A stretch of 64,000 nucleotides of DNA from the NCBI RefSeq assembly GCF_002967715.1, contig NZ_PUIA01000017.1:310001-374000 (forward strand), read 5' to 3'. The notes under the pieces were generated by a model. That model worked only from the letters and a program-made list of their open reading frames with translations. It was not told the DNA's origin and made no database searches. Source of the stretch: Blastopirellula marina (GTDB lineage Bacteria > Planctomycetota > Planctomycetia > Pirellulales > Pirellulaceae). Below are positions 18,701 through 27,391 of the stretch, in pieces. Positions within the stretch are counted from its first letter, which is position 1. Every line of letters begins with the position of its first letter. Position numbers and translations under genes: made by a program.

Positions 18701-20757
18701 CTTTCAGGATCGCGTCCTGCGCTGGCAGCTTGTTCGGAAATGTTGCCCGGGTTTTCGGTGTAGACGGCAAACTGAACCGACGTATGCGACCCGCCATTCT
18801 GATTGGTCCCGCCGTTGTCGAGCGCCCCCTTGGCGACGAAAGATGTGTAGCCTTCGGGCAGATCGTATTCGATCACCGAATTGGCGTGCGTGCCGATGCC
18901 GTTCTCTTGGAGCTTGCCGTTCACCATCAACGGTGTGCCGTCGACGTTGCGGTTCTTATTGACTTCGCGCCAGTCGGAAGTCGCGCGTTTCCAGTTAAGA
19001 TCGGTCAGCTTCTTTTCGCCACTGGGACCAACCAGCTTCGGTTCGATCCAATCGGCCCAGTCGCAACTATAGCCGTTCCCGCCGTCGCTAACGACGAGAA
19101 ACAGCTTCTTGGCCCCTTTCAGGTCGACCTTAATGTCGACCTGATGCCCCGGGGTCGCGGTGGTGACGACGGGGCTTTGAAACAGGGGTTTCACGTTGTT
19201 CTTAGAAACCTTTTTCGCCGTTGGCTTCTTGGCTTCCTGCTTCTTCGGTTGTGGTTTCGGACCGGGAATGAGCCCTTCCATGTCGTCACGCGACAACGAG
19301 TGCGACTCGACACCGTTCTTAGGAACCTCTTCGTGACTGATCCACACGATGGCGTTAAGCGCCACTTTGCGGAAGTTAGGATCGGCCCAATTCCAGTGGA
19401 AGTGACCACCCGTGAAACCAAAACCACGGCCACCATTTTCACGTTCGGAAGCCCAGGCAACATGCTGCGGCTGACCTTTCATCGCGCGAACATGCTGATT
19501 GCCGCTGTGCGGACCATCGGGTCGGCTGAGCGTGCTTTCAGGTGGAATGGCGGTCAGAATTGGGGTGACCCCTTTCATGTCGTTTCGAAATCGCATGTTG
19601 TAGTACCACTCGTCGTTGATCTCGAATGGCTCGACACCGTTGGCAATGGGGTGATCGGGCAGCTTCGCGAACGAAGCGGTCCAGTGCGGGTTAACGCTCC
19701 ACCAGGTTTCAAAGTAGCCGCCGATCCAGTCGACAAACTTGTCGCCTGGCTCCCCCTTCGGAGTTTCCACGCCGTAGTGGATGCAGGCCAGGCCAACACC
19801 TTGATCCATAAGCTTCTGGAACTCTGCCAGGTGAGGATTCAACAGGTGGCGTTCGCCGCCATCGCAATAGACAACCACCGCGTCGGCGTTGTCGAATGCG
19901 GTCGGGTCGTCGGGCCAGCCACCTTTGTAGATCGAAGCCTCAAACTGTGGCATGTTCTCGGTCAGTGCCAGCATCAGCAGTCGGCAACCAGCGACGTGTT
20001 CGTGATCGCCCCAGGCATGACTGGGAGTTCCAGGAACGAAGACGACCTTCTTCTTGCCTTCCTGCAACGGAAGACGCTTGAGCATGATGTCTTTGAACTG
20101 GACCTTCATTGGAGGACCGGCGTGCAGTTGCAGGGCCAGAATACCGCTGGTGCGCGAATCCTTTTCGCCTTCGTCGATCACTTCGCTGAAGACTTCGCCG
20201 TTGATCTTGTGGATCAGGTGATTTCCTTTGGCGATGATGTGGTAGTCGTTCCAGTCTTCCTGCTTGATCTTGTCTTGCAGGTCAGCCGATTCAGCGAATC
20301 GTTCCTTCTTAGGATCTTTGTTGCCGTCATGAACGACGGTCTTTTCACCGCGCTGGGCAAGAATACCGCGCCCCCGTTCTTCGTAGTTGATGCCGCTGTA
20401 GGTCGTGCCGCTATCGATGTCAGCCTGATACCCTTTGACGACGTGGTTACCCAGGTCGGTCGAACGATACTGAATACCGGAGTTACCACCGACGATACGG
20501 TACTTCAGTTTCAGTTCGAAGTCATCGACTTTACCCTGATCCCAAATAATGAACGTGTTTCCCTTGGTAGGGTTTTCCGGAGTCGTCGTCCCGGTGATTG
20601 CGCCTTCTTCGACGCTCCAGAATGTATCGATGCCGCTCCAACCGTTGAGCGTCTTGCCATCAAAAATAGGCTTGAAACCGGCTTCGTCCGCCGATGCGAT
20701 ATTCGCGGCGGCGGTCACCATAAAGCCGACCAAGAGCCATGCCAGATGCTTAATCAT
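15775..20757 (-). CDS. Giant secreted DUF1080 - ThuA - NPCBM - PVC propeller - HEAT - heme c protein
   Basis: 1660 residues from ATG 20757, chosen because it opens a signal peptide (MIKHLAWLLVGFMVTAAANI). Domains in order: DUF1080 (about 28-235, FKPIFDGKTLNGWSG), ThuA-like (237-480, KKVVFVPGTPSHAWGDHEH), a Lys/Pro linker, NPCBM-type carbohydrate-binding domain (517-665, ending NGIGTHANSVIEYDL), PVC-type six-bladed dehydrogenase-like propeller (672-1075, IDHRGRIWVCDVMNYRG, GSIFVSDWYDPG), HEAT repeats (1080-1500) and a planctomycete-type heme-binding end (CNKCHVVNKEGKEVGPDLSE at about 1535). It combines in one chain binding, modification and oxidation of a glycoside with electron transfer. It has its own terminator; an upstream ATG at 20781 is less likely. 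Confidence 0.9.
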   Translation of the reverse strand: MIKHLAWLLVGFMVTAAANIASADEAGFKPIFDGKTLNGWSGIDTFWSVEEGAITGTTTPENPTKGNTFIIWDQGKVDDFELKLKYRIVGGNSGIQYRSTDLGNHVVKGYQADIDSGTTYSGINYEERGRGILAQRGEKTVVHDGNKDPKKERFAESADLQDKIKQEDWNDYHIIAKGNHLIHKINGEVFSEVIDEGEKDSRTSGILALQLHAGPPMKVQFKDIMLKRLPLQEGKKKVVFVPGTPSHAWGDHEHVAGCRLLMLALTENMPQFEASIYKGGWPDDPTAFDNADAVVVYCDGGERHLLNPHLAEFQKLMDQGVGLACIHYGVETPKGEPGDKFVDWIGGYFETWWSVNPHWTASFAKLPDHPIANGVEPFEINDEWYYNMRFRNDMKGVTPILTAIPPESTLSRPDGPHSGNQHVRAMKGQPQHVAWASERENGGRGFGFTGGHFHWNWADPNFRKVALNAIVWISHEEVPKNGVESHSLSRDDMEGLIPGPKPQPKKQEAKKPTAKKVSKNNVKPLFQSPVVTTATPGHQVDIKVDLKGAKKLFLVVSDGGNGYSCDWADWIEPKLVGPSGEKKLTDLNWKRATSDWREVNKNRNVDGTPLMVNGKLQENGIGTHANSVIEYDLPEGYTSFVAKGALDNGGTNQNGGSHTSVQFAVYTENPGNISEQAASAGRDPESAVANLDVYPGLEATLAASEPDLKSLTNIDIDHRGRIWVCDVMNYRGNNGSRPEGDRILILEDEDGDGVAEKSKVYYQGRDIDSAMGICVLGNKVIVSVAPNVFVFTDENGDDKPEKKELLFTNTGQPQHDHSAHSFLFGPDGKLYWNVGNTGKHVYDANGKIVVDLAGNEVVDNGKPYFGGMPFRCNMDGSEFEVLGHNFRNNYEVTVDSLGNLWQSDNDDDGNRGVRINYVMEYGNFGYRDEMTGAGWRDPRTNMETEVPLQHWHLNDPGVVPNLLQTGAGSPTGICVYEGNLLPKVFHNQVIHCDAGPSVVRAYPVKKDGAGFSAESVDILQGARDNWFRPADVCVAPDGSIFVSDWYDPGVGGHGQRDLDRGRLFRVAPEGSKYIVPKFDFTTVEGCIKALNNPCLSVRYMAWTNLHQRGAQAEAALKAAFDSAKDTREKARLLWLLGKIEGKGSQYVDVALASDHPDLRIVGLRLAHQLKIPATDVVAKVLNDKNPQVLRSAAIELRFDGSDKASQQWAELAKQYDGKDRWYLEALGIGADLHWDSRLAAYLTAIGGNIDTDAEKDVVWRSRATQTPKMLASIIEDEKNSAEKLPRYFRALDFQPNKEGVDSAVAALAFAGTRHDAAETMIISESVKRLKNYDASNPESAAAMEKALAKLAGTSMFVELVDRFQLKQHYGQLREMAIAQPESAVGVAAADVLLRRGQNDLLADILTSGTPEQKLALTTAISNSSSGQANAWLRKTLDDSKADLQVRRAAVKGLANNEKSAKQLLELAKSGKLDPELMQAAAAPLKIAVWNDVRSQAAEIFPQPPSKDNKPLPPMDQLVKMKGSVDNGKKVFTTEGTCNKCHVVNKEGKEVGPDLSEIGSKLSREAMFEAILYPSAGISHNYENWAVLTDSGTAIAGLKTSETADSITITNAEGLARTIPKDEVEEIRKLPISVMPNDLQKLMTVQELVDVVDYISTLKKK

Positions 20758-21103
20758 GAGAGTGTGGTCTCCTGCATTCATGAGGTAATCGGGTGCGTGT
20801 CGACAGCCGCGCGCGGCTGATGAGAAGTTTGCGAATGTGGGGTGCGTTCGCCAGGTTGGAGGAAAGTGTGCGATCAGTGCAACCCTTCCGAGGAACGAAC
20901 GTGCGGCTGGACAAATGCTAGTTTAGCGGGGAAGAAGCGAGAAATGCACTAGATCGTGCCTATTTCTGCCCCCATTTTGAAAAATGCCCGCCAGCTTTCA
21001 GTGCCTAAGGGGCGATACGCTTCCCTACTTGGCAATAAAAAAGACTCGCCACCGAAACGGTGCGCGAGTCTTTCTATGCTACTGATTCACGTGAACGAAT
21101 TGC
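20758..21103. other. Intergenic region with one terminator
   Basis: It holds the 5' flank of the 1660-residue gene and, at 21034-21073, the terminator of the PQQ-propeller gene (listed separately). Nothing else was recognised; no frame of useful length and no promoter I would defend. Confidence 0.5.
21034..21073 (-). terminator. Rho-independent terminator of the PQQ-propeller gene
   Basis: Arms AAAGACTCGCCACCG (from 21040) and CGGTGCGCGAGTCTTT (to 21073) pair with one unpaired base around an AAA loop. Read on the minus strand it is followed by six T and then ATT. It lies about 30 bases after the stop at 21104. Confidence 0.85.
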
Positions 21104-22798
21104 TTAGTTACCAAACGGATCGTTCATGCCGGCTCCGCTGCCTGAACTGCCGAACGGATCGGAGCTGGCACCACCACCGCCAAACGGGTCGTTGGAACCA
21201 CTTCCCGAGTTACCACCGCCGAACGGATCGGAACTGCCGCTTCCAAACGGATCATTGTTTCCGCCGCCACTAGGTGGACCAAATGGATTGGCGTTTCCAC
21301 CACCGCTACCACCAAATGGATCGGCGGCAGGTGTACCGCCACCCGGAGCGGCGAATGGATCGGCAGCCGGAGCGCCACCACCTGGGGCTGCGAATGGATC
21401 GACAACCGGTTTGTCGGTCCCGGTGTCCCCTTCTTCCTTCGTGTCGCCTGGGGCGGCCTCTTGTCCACTGACCGGTGCTTTCACGTTGACGTGCACCATC
21501 GGATAAGGATGGGCAGCCGATCGCAGGACAACGAGACGACCTGTCTTCGATCCGATAATAATCCGATCGGTCTCACCATTGGTGTAGAAGAAATCGTAGC
21601 CGGATAAGTCGAGCGTTCCGATCTGAGCACCTGAGTTGATATCCAACATGATCATGTTGTTGGCATGATCCAGGGCATAAACGTATTGGTCGTTTGCCGC
21701 CAGGAATTTTTCGACACGTGGAACGAACCACTTCACGCCACCGTCTTCGATTCCCAGCTTGTAGAGACCACCTCGTTGCAGAGCCACGAACACGGAATCG
21801 CCGATGGCAATTGCCGATGTATCGATTGGCTGCCCACACGAGAACCGCCACTGCACGCTACCATCGGGAGCATAGATGCAGTAAACGTAGCCGGTCTCGG
21901 TGGTGAAGAACAAACGCAGCGGACCTTCCGCGCTCGGAGGTGCGAGGATCTGGCCGCTCGATTCGATGCGATAGCGAACCACTGGGCGATCAGCGTAACC
22001 CACGTAGAAATAGTCGCGATCGGTAGCCCAGGCAACCGAATTCCTGGAAGCGATCATTGGCTTATGAATTCTACCCAAAGACTTGTAGCGAGGTGTCAAA
22101 CGTGGACCACCTTTGAAGTCATAGGCTACGACCGTACCATCAAGCAGCGGTACGTATGCAAATTCGTTACCGACGACCGGCCCAGCAATCGGAACTCCTT
22201 CCAGCTTTCGGGTCCAGACCAACTCGCCGTTGCTGCGAAGCAGGCAACTAAGGGCGAAGTCATTGATGGTAAAGACAAACTCGTCGTTGGCATCCGCCAT
22301 CGGCTGAGGATACCCACGATGCCCATAGACCTTCGACCATTCCGTACGACCGGTGCGTCCGTTGATAGCCATCAGCATGCCGGCGTCGCTTTGAGCCAGG
22401 AACGTTACTTCCGGAATCTCCAGGCGATCGACGACTGGCTTTTCTTTGCTTTGATCGAGGCGCGCGACATACTGATCGGCCTTGGCTTTGGCACCTTCTT
22501 CACCCAGAGGTTGACCGAGGATGCTCAATTCATTCGAGGCAAACGTTGCAGTCCGCCCGTTGTGAGTCACCTCGAAAACGACCAGTGGGTTCTTCAGGCT
22601 GACCACCTGGCGGAAAGTTTCGATCTCCGAACGATGCGGATCGATCGGCAATTGGCCGGTCCACATCTTCTCGAGTCCCAGTCGCTCTAGCTCCAAAGGA
22701 GAGAAGTTTCGCGGACCAAGTTGAGCCATCGCAGGACTCGCAGCCATCACGAGCATGGCAAATAGGATCAGCCGCGTAACGCATTTCTGAATGTGCAT
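21104..22798 (-). CDS. Secreted PQQ-like beta-propeller with nine Asp/Asn-Pro-Phe tail repeats
   Basis: 564 residues. Signal peptide MHIQKCVTRLILFAMLVMAA-SPAMAQ, with AAGGAAG before ATG 22798. Residues 130-440 contain PQQ/WD-like blades (MLMAINGRTGRTEWSKVYG, ALSCLLRSNGELVWTRKLEG, GYVYCIYAPDGSVQWRFSCG, YVYALDHANNMIMLDINSG). From about residue 460 the chain is low complexity: nine [D/N]PF units separated by Gly, Ser, Ala, Pro and Asn, ending NDPFGN. The propeller probably binds a partner or forms part of an envelope complex, similar to BamB-like or Pyrrolo-quinoline repeat proteins; no active site is evident. Single-gene unit with its own terminator. Confidence 0.8.
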   Translation of the reverse strand: MHIQKCVTRLILFAMLVMAASPAMAQLGPRNFSPLELERLGLEKMWTGQLPIDPHRSEIETFRQVVSLKNPLVVFEVTHNGRTATFASNELSILGQPLGEEGAKAKADQYVARLDQSKEKPVVDRLEIPEVTFLAQSDAGMLMAINGRTGRTEWSKVYGHRGYPQPMADANDEFVFTINDFALSCLLRSNGELVWTRKLEGVPIAGPVVGNEFAYVPLLDGTVVAYDFKGGPRLTPRYKSLGRIHKPMIASRNSVAWATDRDYFYVGYADRPVVRYRIESSGQILAPPSAEGPLRLFFTTETGYVYCIYAPDGSVQWRFSCGQPIDTSAIAIGDSVFVALQRGGLYKLGIEDGGVKWFVPRVEKFLAANDQYVYALDHANNMIMLDINSGAQIGTLDLSGYDFFYTNGETDRIIIGSKTGRLVVLRSAAHPYPMVHVNVKAPVSGQEAAPGDTKEEGDTGTDKPVVDPFAAPGGGAPAADPFAAPGGGTPAADPFGGSGGGNANPFGPPSGGGNNDPFGSGSSDPFGGGNSGSGSNDPFGGGGASSDPFGSSGSGAGMNDPFGN

Positions 22799-23223
22799 AA
22801 TCGTCTTGCTTCCTTGGGCCGGCCTGAGTTGGTCCGACTTTCTTTGTGGAAACTACTGCCAGATAAGATCCTTCACTACCGGAAATAGCAGCGAGGATGG
22901 ATTTTAGATTTTTAGGTCGAGGAGAACGCCGACAATGCGTCCTCTTCAAGCATAACACTCGATTAGGAAATACCTTGCCGAGTTTTTTCATCTTAATTCA
23001 GATCCCCGGAAGCGTCACGTTTTCCCCCAGGATTTCGCCAAAACCTTGTTTTTCCTCGTTTCTAGAGGTTCCGCATCGCCTAGACCCCATCGTCACTGGG
23101 CTCTACCATGAACTTCTGCGGGAGAATCAGCCACTCTCGTGAGGGGAAAGCAACGCTTATCGCACGAGTAACAAACCAGCCCCCTCCTGTTAGGGGCTCG
23201 CATTCAATCATAGTGGACGGTTC
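22799..23223. other. Intergenic region between divergent genes
   Basis: 425 bases between the divergent PQQ-propeller gene and the 1336-residue gene, so it must hold both promoters. No -35/-10 pair, inverted repeat or small gene could be supported. Confidence 0.5.
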
Positions 23224-26200
23224 ATGGGCGATCGAACTGAAGAGAATGTTTTGCTCGAGAAAATACTCGGCTACCTCAATTTCTCTTCCGGAGACTTCGA
23301 TGCACGCTTCGCCACAGCGATGGACCATCTGTTTCGCCACGATGCGAAATCTGAGCCAGACGTCCCTATCTGGCAATGGTCGAGGATTGGGCAAACCCTG
23401 AAAGAGGGACTCACTCGGCTGAAGACCAGTTCCGCGGCGCTTAACCAAAGCTCGCAGGCCGAGACGGCTCTCCATTATATCTTTGACGTCGTCCTGCCAG
23501 GATACCTGGAGTTCCACCACGATCTGCTGTTTCACCAGAGCGGCGAGAGTCTGTTCTCTCCTTACTTCGTGGTGCGAGTAGCCCAGGTTGTTCTGACACA
23601 ATCCTCCGAGTGGGAAAACGAGCCCCGCGTTCTCAAGAACTGCCTGGATCAACTAAACGACTACATCGGACATCGTCCCGTCCCGGCGCTCGAGACCCGC
23701 AAGACTGAACCGTACGCTCACGAGTATTGCCGTCCCATCCCGATTTGGCTGAAAGGGGCCGGCGCATGCCAGAGTCGACATCAAGAGATCGTCGAGAAGA
23801 CACTGGAACTGCTCGCCAATACGGCTCCCGATATCTTGCAAGATGCGGGATTCGACCCCGCCAAGCTCGTCGAACTGGCAATCGACCCACGAGCCTACGA
23901 CTTCGAGCATCCCGTTAACAAGCGGCCAAACTATCAGTTTGGTCAGTGGGACCCCGACAGCATCGACATGAGCGGACATTACAATCGCTTTGTCGTGCAG
24001 CAAGTCACGTTGGAAGCATTGACGGATCGTGTTGATCGCAACCCTCCGGAAAACCTGAGCCACGACGAGCTCGTTTACGAAGCGGCAGCCGTTCTGGCAG
24101 GTGTCATCCTCATGGGGGCCGGTATCAGCGGTAGCGGACCTGGTGCATACTCTTCGGAAACCACTCTATCGAAGCTGGTTCCCGTCATCGCGAACTACCG
24201 TGACCGTTTCTACAACCAACTGCTCGACAACTGCCCCGAGTCAATGACTCAGAGGCTCAACGAAGAATCGATCCAGCGGCGTCAACCATTCGGGGCCGCT
24301 CGCCAGCACTTGAATGCTTACCTGAGCAATCGCCGAGCAAAGCAGCTCGCGCACGTTCGTCTGGCACTGATCTTCTCGCGGATGGGTTATCCCGACGCGG
24401 CAGGCAAGCAGGTCGATATCGTCCCTACTGCATCCGCTCGGATGCAGTGCCGGATCGAGTGCTTCATCACGCTGGCCCATCAAGCCATGCGTCGCGGCGA
24501 GCTGAACGAAACGATCGAGTACATTCACCGGATTGTCGATCGTCTGCACCGGGCGATCGAATGCGGAGCGATCGTCGACCCCTGGAACATCCTGGGCTTC
24601 GATGGCCAGTTCAGTTTGTTCCCCGCGTATGAAAACAGTGTCCGCGATCATCGCGTCGACGACTTGGCCCGGATGATCGAACAGATCTTCGACCTCATGT
24701 CCCAGGCACTCAGCGAAGCGGCCGTTCGCGATGACGAAGCCGTTCGCTCGAAAACGGCCTGGGCATTCGAAGAGTTCAGCATGTGGTGGCATCAATTCGC
24801 CACGCACGAGCTTTCCAGCGTCGACAGCCCCAGTGGCGACGAGGCGTTCGCAGCCGCACGACGTGTGGCCGACGCCCTGCGTCTGTGGCACAAGGCCGGG
24901 GCGGAAGCTGGCGACATCGCGTTCTGGTCGCCGCACGTCGAAATGTTCGATTCCCCCAAGGCGTACGGCCTGGTGGTTCAAGCGCTGCTCGAACGAAACG
25001 ACTTCGTCACGACGATGGCACTTTTGATGAACTGGTTGGAGCAGGCCGATGAGATCCCCCTGCATCATCTCGATACGTCGTACTTCAGCATTGCGACACA
25101 GTGGATTCTGACCCTCCAGAAACATCGCGAGTCATTGTCCGATACACCTGAGAATCAGGCCGAAACGTGGCAGATGCTGCAGCGGTTCATGGACTTCCAA
25201 GAAGCGAACGCCGGCATCTACAACCGAGTCCCCGGCTGGTTCTCGAAACAAGCCAAGAAAGGCCAGTTCGACGAGGAACTCGACGCGTTGTTCCAAGGGG
25301 AAGAGCCAAGCGAAGAGGACGACATCTTTCAGGCTGCCTACGAAGACGTCACCTTCACCGACAGTACCGACGATGGCAACGAAGGCGCGATCTTCGAAGG
25401 AGGATCGAGTTCGACCGAGTCGAGCGAAGACCTGCAAGCCGAATCACGCCGCGTCAACATGCACATCTCCTTTCTGAGCTGTATCGCCCAGCAGTGGCAG
25501 ATGGCCGCATTCCAAGCCCTGCGCACCAATGGCGAGCCGGTCGTCATCGAGAAACTGCTTCAGTGGCGTGAGCAGGCGATCACCAACTATCGTGAATTGC
25601 TGGAACTGCTGCTAGTCGTGAATCAACACCAGCTAAGCGATATCAGCGGTGACCACCAAGAGATGGTCGAATACGATCGTCAGCGGGCCGTCAAAGAGTT
25701 TATGCTCGAGCGGATTATTATGACGACGGTGAGCACTGCTTCGGCAGCTCGAATCCTCTCGTCGGTTGTGGCGGCCGTTGCCCCAGAGCACAAGCAGTCG
25801 CTTGATAATCTTGAAAAGGAGATTGGTGCCGAGCAAACACTGGCCGTCGATCTGTTGGCTGCAATCCTGGCAGGCGATGCCGAAGCAGTCCAGCAGCACT
25901 TTCCACCGATGCTCAATACGTTGAAAGATAAGCCGCTGCTCTATGTGCCGATCTCGAAGAGAGGTGGCCCACTACGGATTGTCTCGACACGCGTCCGCCA
26001 ATCGACCATCCGAGAGCTGCTGCACTGGCTACCACGAATTGGACAATACGACTTCTCGCGTCAGATGCTCGACACGGCGCGAAAGATGGAAAACGACAAC
26101 CCGATCGGGCCCGGAGCCATTACCGAGTTCGACGCGTTGTTTGAAACCGGCTTCCTGGCGATCATCGATGCGGTCGTGGCTTCGTCGGAAAGCTGGGAAG

Positions 26201-27234
26201 TCGCCAAGGAAGGTACCTCGGAACTCGACAACGCTCTGGTCGAATGCCTGGAACATGTCACGCAAAACCTGTTGATTGTGTGGCTTAATCATAGCCGCAC
26301 ACTGCGGTTGTCGGCGGTCGAGAAGTTTTCCGACCCTGGCCAATGGAAACTTGTGCAAGCTTTCATTCAGCGGTACGGGGCCGACCTGTTCACACAACAC
26401 TTCTTCAATCGCGGCAACATCCGCAGCATTTTGCATGGCGGCGTGGAAACCTGGATCGAAAAGGTTCGCCAGCAGTGGCCTGAAGACAACTGGCCTTTGT
26501 TCATTCAGGCCATGGGCACGAATATCAATCGCACCGAAGCGATTGCCTGTTTCAGCATGGTACTGGAAGCCGTGCTAGAGAACTTTGCCGAGTACCGCGA
26601 CTACAACAGCACGACCACGCAGAGTGACCGCGGCGAGTACTTATACATGTTCCTCGACTTCCTGCGCCTACGGACCGCGTACGATCGGGTCTCGTGGAAC
26701 CTCAAACCGATTGTCATGACGCACGAAGTCCTGGTCCGCACTGGCCACGCCGAAGCCGCCCAGATGTGGCGCAAGGCCTTGGCCGACCGCATCGAGGACG
26801 AAGCCGACAAGTACGTGAAGAAACTGCGTGAGCTGCAGCGCGAGTACGCCATGCAAATGCCCACGGTTGCCGACCGCATCAAGGAACGCTTCGTCAGGCC
26901 ATTGGCCGTCGATCGTATCTGCTCGCTGGTCGAACAGGCAATGACCGACATGGGAAGCGAAGACGCCAACACGGCCTTCAAACTGCTGGTCGACGAGGCA
27001 GAAGCTTTAGTTGAAGAGCCCAGCGGCGTGGGGCTCGATATCCCGGCCTGGCTCAAGGCCTTGGACGAAGAAGTGACCAAAGTCGAACTCGAAGCTAGCT
27101 TCTCGACCGAAAACGAAGCCTGGCAACCTGGCGAAGCGATTCCGCTCAGGAAACTTTCGCTGGAAGAAGTTCACGATCAAATCGACAGCTGGACGACCCA
27201 TTTCCCTTCCGGTGGAGACGACGAAGAGGAATAA
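23224..27234 (+). CDS. Very large soluble helical protein, unknown function
   Basis: 1336 residues, no signal peptide or membrane segment, so cytoplasmic. It is strongly helical throughout, with Trp/Tyr-rich amphipathic stretches (ALHYIFDVVLPGYLEFHHDL, LNETIEYIHRIVDRLHRAIE) that could be divergent helical repeats. An acidic, Ser/Asp-rich break lies at about residues 690-745 (GEEPSEEDDIF, SSSTESSEDLQ). The C-terminal 150 residues are coiled-coil-like (EDEADKYVKKLRELQREYAM) and then acidic. No enzyme motif was found. It precedes scpA by 157 bases on the same strand. I do not recognise the family; it is probably planctomycete-restricted. Confidence 0.75.
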   Translation: MGDRTEENVLLEKILGYLNFSSGDFDARFATAMDHLFRHDAKSEPDVPIWQWSRIGQTLKEGLTRLKTSSAALNQSSQAETALHYIFDVVLPGYLEFHHDLLFHQSGESLFSPYFVVRVAQVVLTQSSEWENEPRVLKNCLDQLNDYIGHRPVPALETRKTEPYAHEYCRPIPIWLKGAGACQSRHQEIVEKTLELLANTAPDILQDAGFDPAKLVELAIDPRAYDFEHPVNKRPNYQFGQWDPDSIDMSGHYNRFVVQQVTLEALTDRVDRNPPENLSHDELVYEAAAVLAGVILMGAGISGSGPGAYSSETTLSKLVPVIANYRDRFYNQLLDNCPESMTQRLNEESIQRRQPFGAARQHLNAYLSNRRAKQLAHVRLALIFSRMGYPDAAGKQVDIVPTASARMQCRIECFITLAHQAMRRGELNETIEYIHRIVDRLHRAIECGAIVDPWNILGFDGQFSLFPAYENSVRDHRVDDLARMIEQIFDLMSQALSEAAVRDDEAVRSKTAWAFEEFSMWWHQFATHELSSVDSPSGDEAFAAARRVADALRLWHKAGAEAGDIAFWSPHVEMFDSPKAYGLVVQALLERNDFVTTMALLMNWLEQADEIPLHHLDTSYFSIATQWILTLQKHRESLSDTPENQAETWQMLQRFMDFQEANAGIYNRVPGWFSKQAKKGQFDEELDALFQGEEPSEEDDIFQAAYEDVTFTDSTDDGNEGAIFEGGSSSTESSEDLQAESRRVNMHISFLSCIAQQWQMAAFQALRTNGEPVVIEKLLQWREQAITNYRELLELLLVVNQHQLSDISGDHQEMVEYDRQRAVKEFMLERIIMTTVSTASAARILSSVVAAVAPEHKQSLDNLEKEIGAEQTLAVDLLAAILAGDAEAVQQHFPPMLNTLKDKPLLYVPISKRGGPLRIVSTRVRQSTIRELLHWLPRIGQYDFSRQMLDTARKMENDNPIGPGAITEFDALFETGFLAIIDAVVASSESWEVAKEGTSELDNALVECLEHVTQNLLIVWLNHSRTLRLSAVEKFSDPGQWKLVQAFIQRYGADLFTQHFFNRGNIRSILHGGVETWIEKVRQQWPEDNWPLFIQAMGTNINRTEAIACFSMVLEAVLENFAEYRDYNSTTTQSDRGEYLYMFLDFLRLRTAYDRVSWNLKPIVMTHEVLVRTGHAEAAQMWRKALADRIEDEADKYVKKLRELQREYAMQMPTVADRIKERFVRPLAVDRICSLVEQAMTDMGSEDANTAFKLLVDEAEALVEEPSGVGLDIPAWLKALDEEVTKVELEASFSTENEAWQPGEAIPLRKLSLEEVHDQIDSWTTHFPSGGDDEEE

Positions 27235-27259
27235 TGGAACAGTCCCCTCAGCGCTTGTC

Positions 27260-27361
27260 CCCTCGCCCCTTTGGGGAGAGGGCTAGGGTAAGGGGCTGAA
27301 GCGGGTACATGGGTCGCCCCCTCACCCTAATCCTCTCCCCCGCTGACGGTGCAGAGGGGAC
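27260..27361. repeat. REP-like inverted pair, copy 1
   Basis: Two related C/G-rich palindromic units in opposite orientation: one at 27260-27296 (CCCTCGCCCCTTTGGGGAGA then GGGCTAGGGTAAGGGG) and one at 27318-27361 (CCCCTCACCCTAATCCTCTC, ending AGAGGGGAC). Similar pairs occur at 42114-42291 and 61329-61498, always between genes. The arrangement resembles a REPIN (two REP units in inverted orientation). Confidence 0.7.
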
Positions 27362-27391
27362 CAGATGTCGTAAATCTACAGGTACGCAACC

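Noticed and set aside
18730-20820. A 696-codon open frame on the plus strand
   Set aside because: It lies opposite the 1660-residue protein, which has clear domains; the antisense frame is a by-product of codon bias and has no ribosome-binding site or family motif.
21107-21440. Repeats at the end of the PQQ-propeller gene looked like a tandem DNA array
   Set aside because: Spacing is irregular and the reading frame is kept; they encode the Asp-Pro-Phe tail and are not a CRISPR array.
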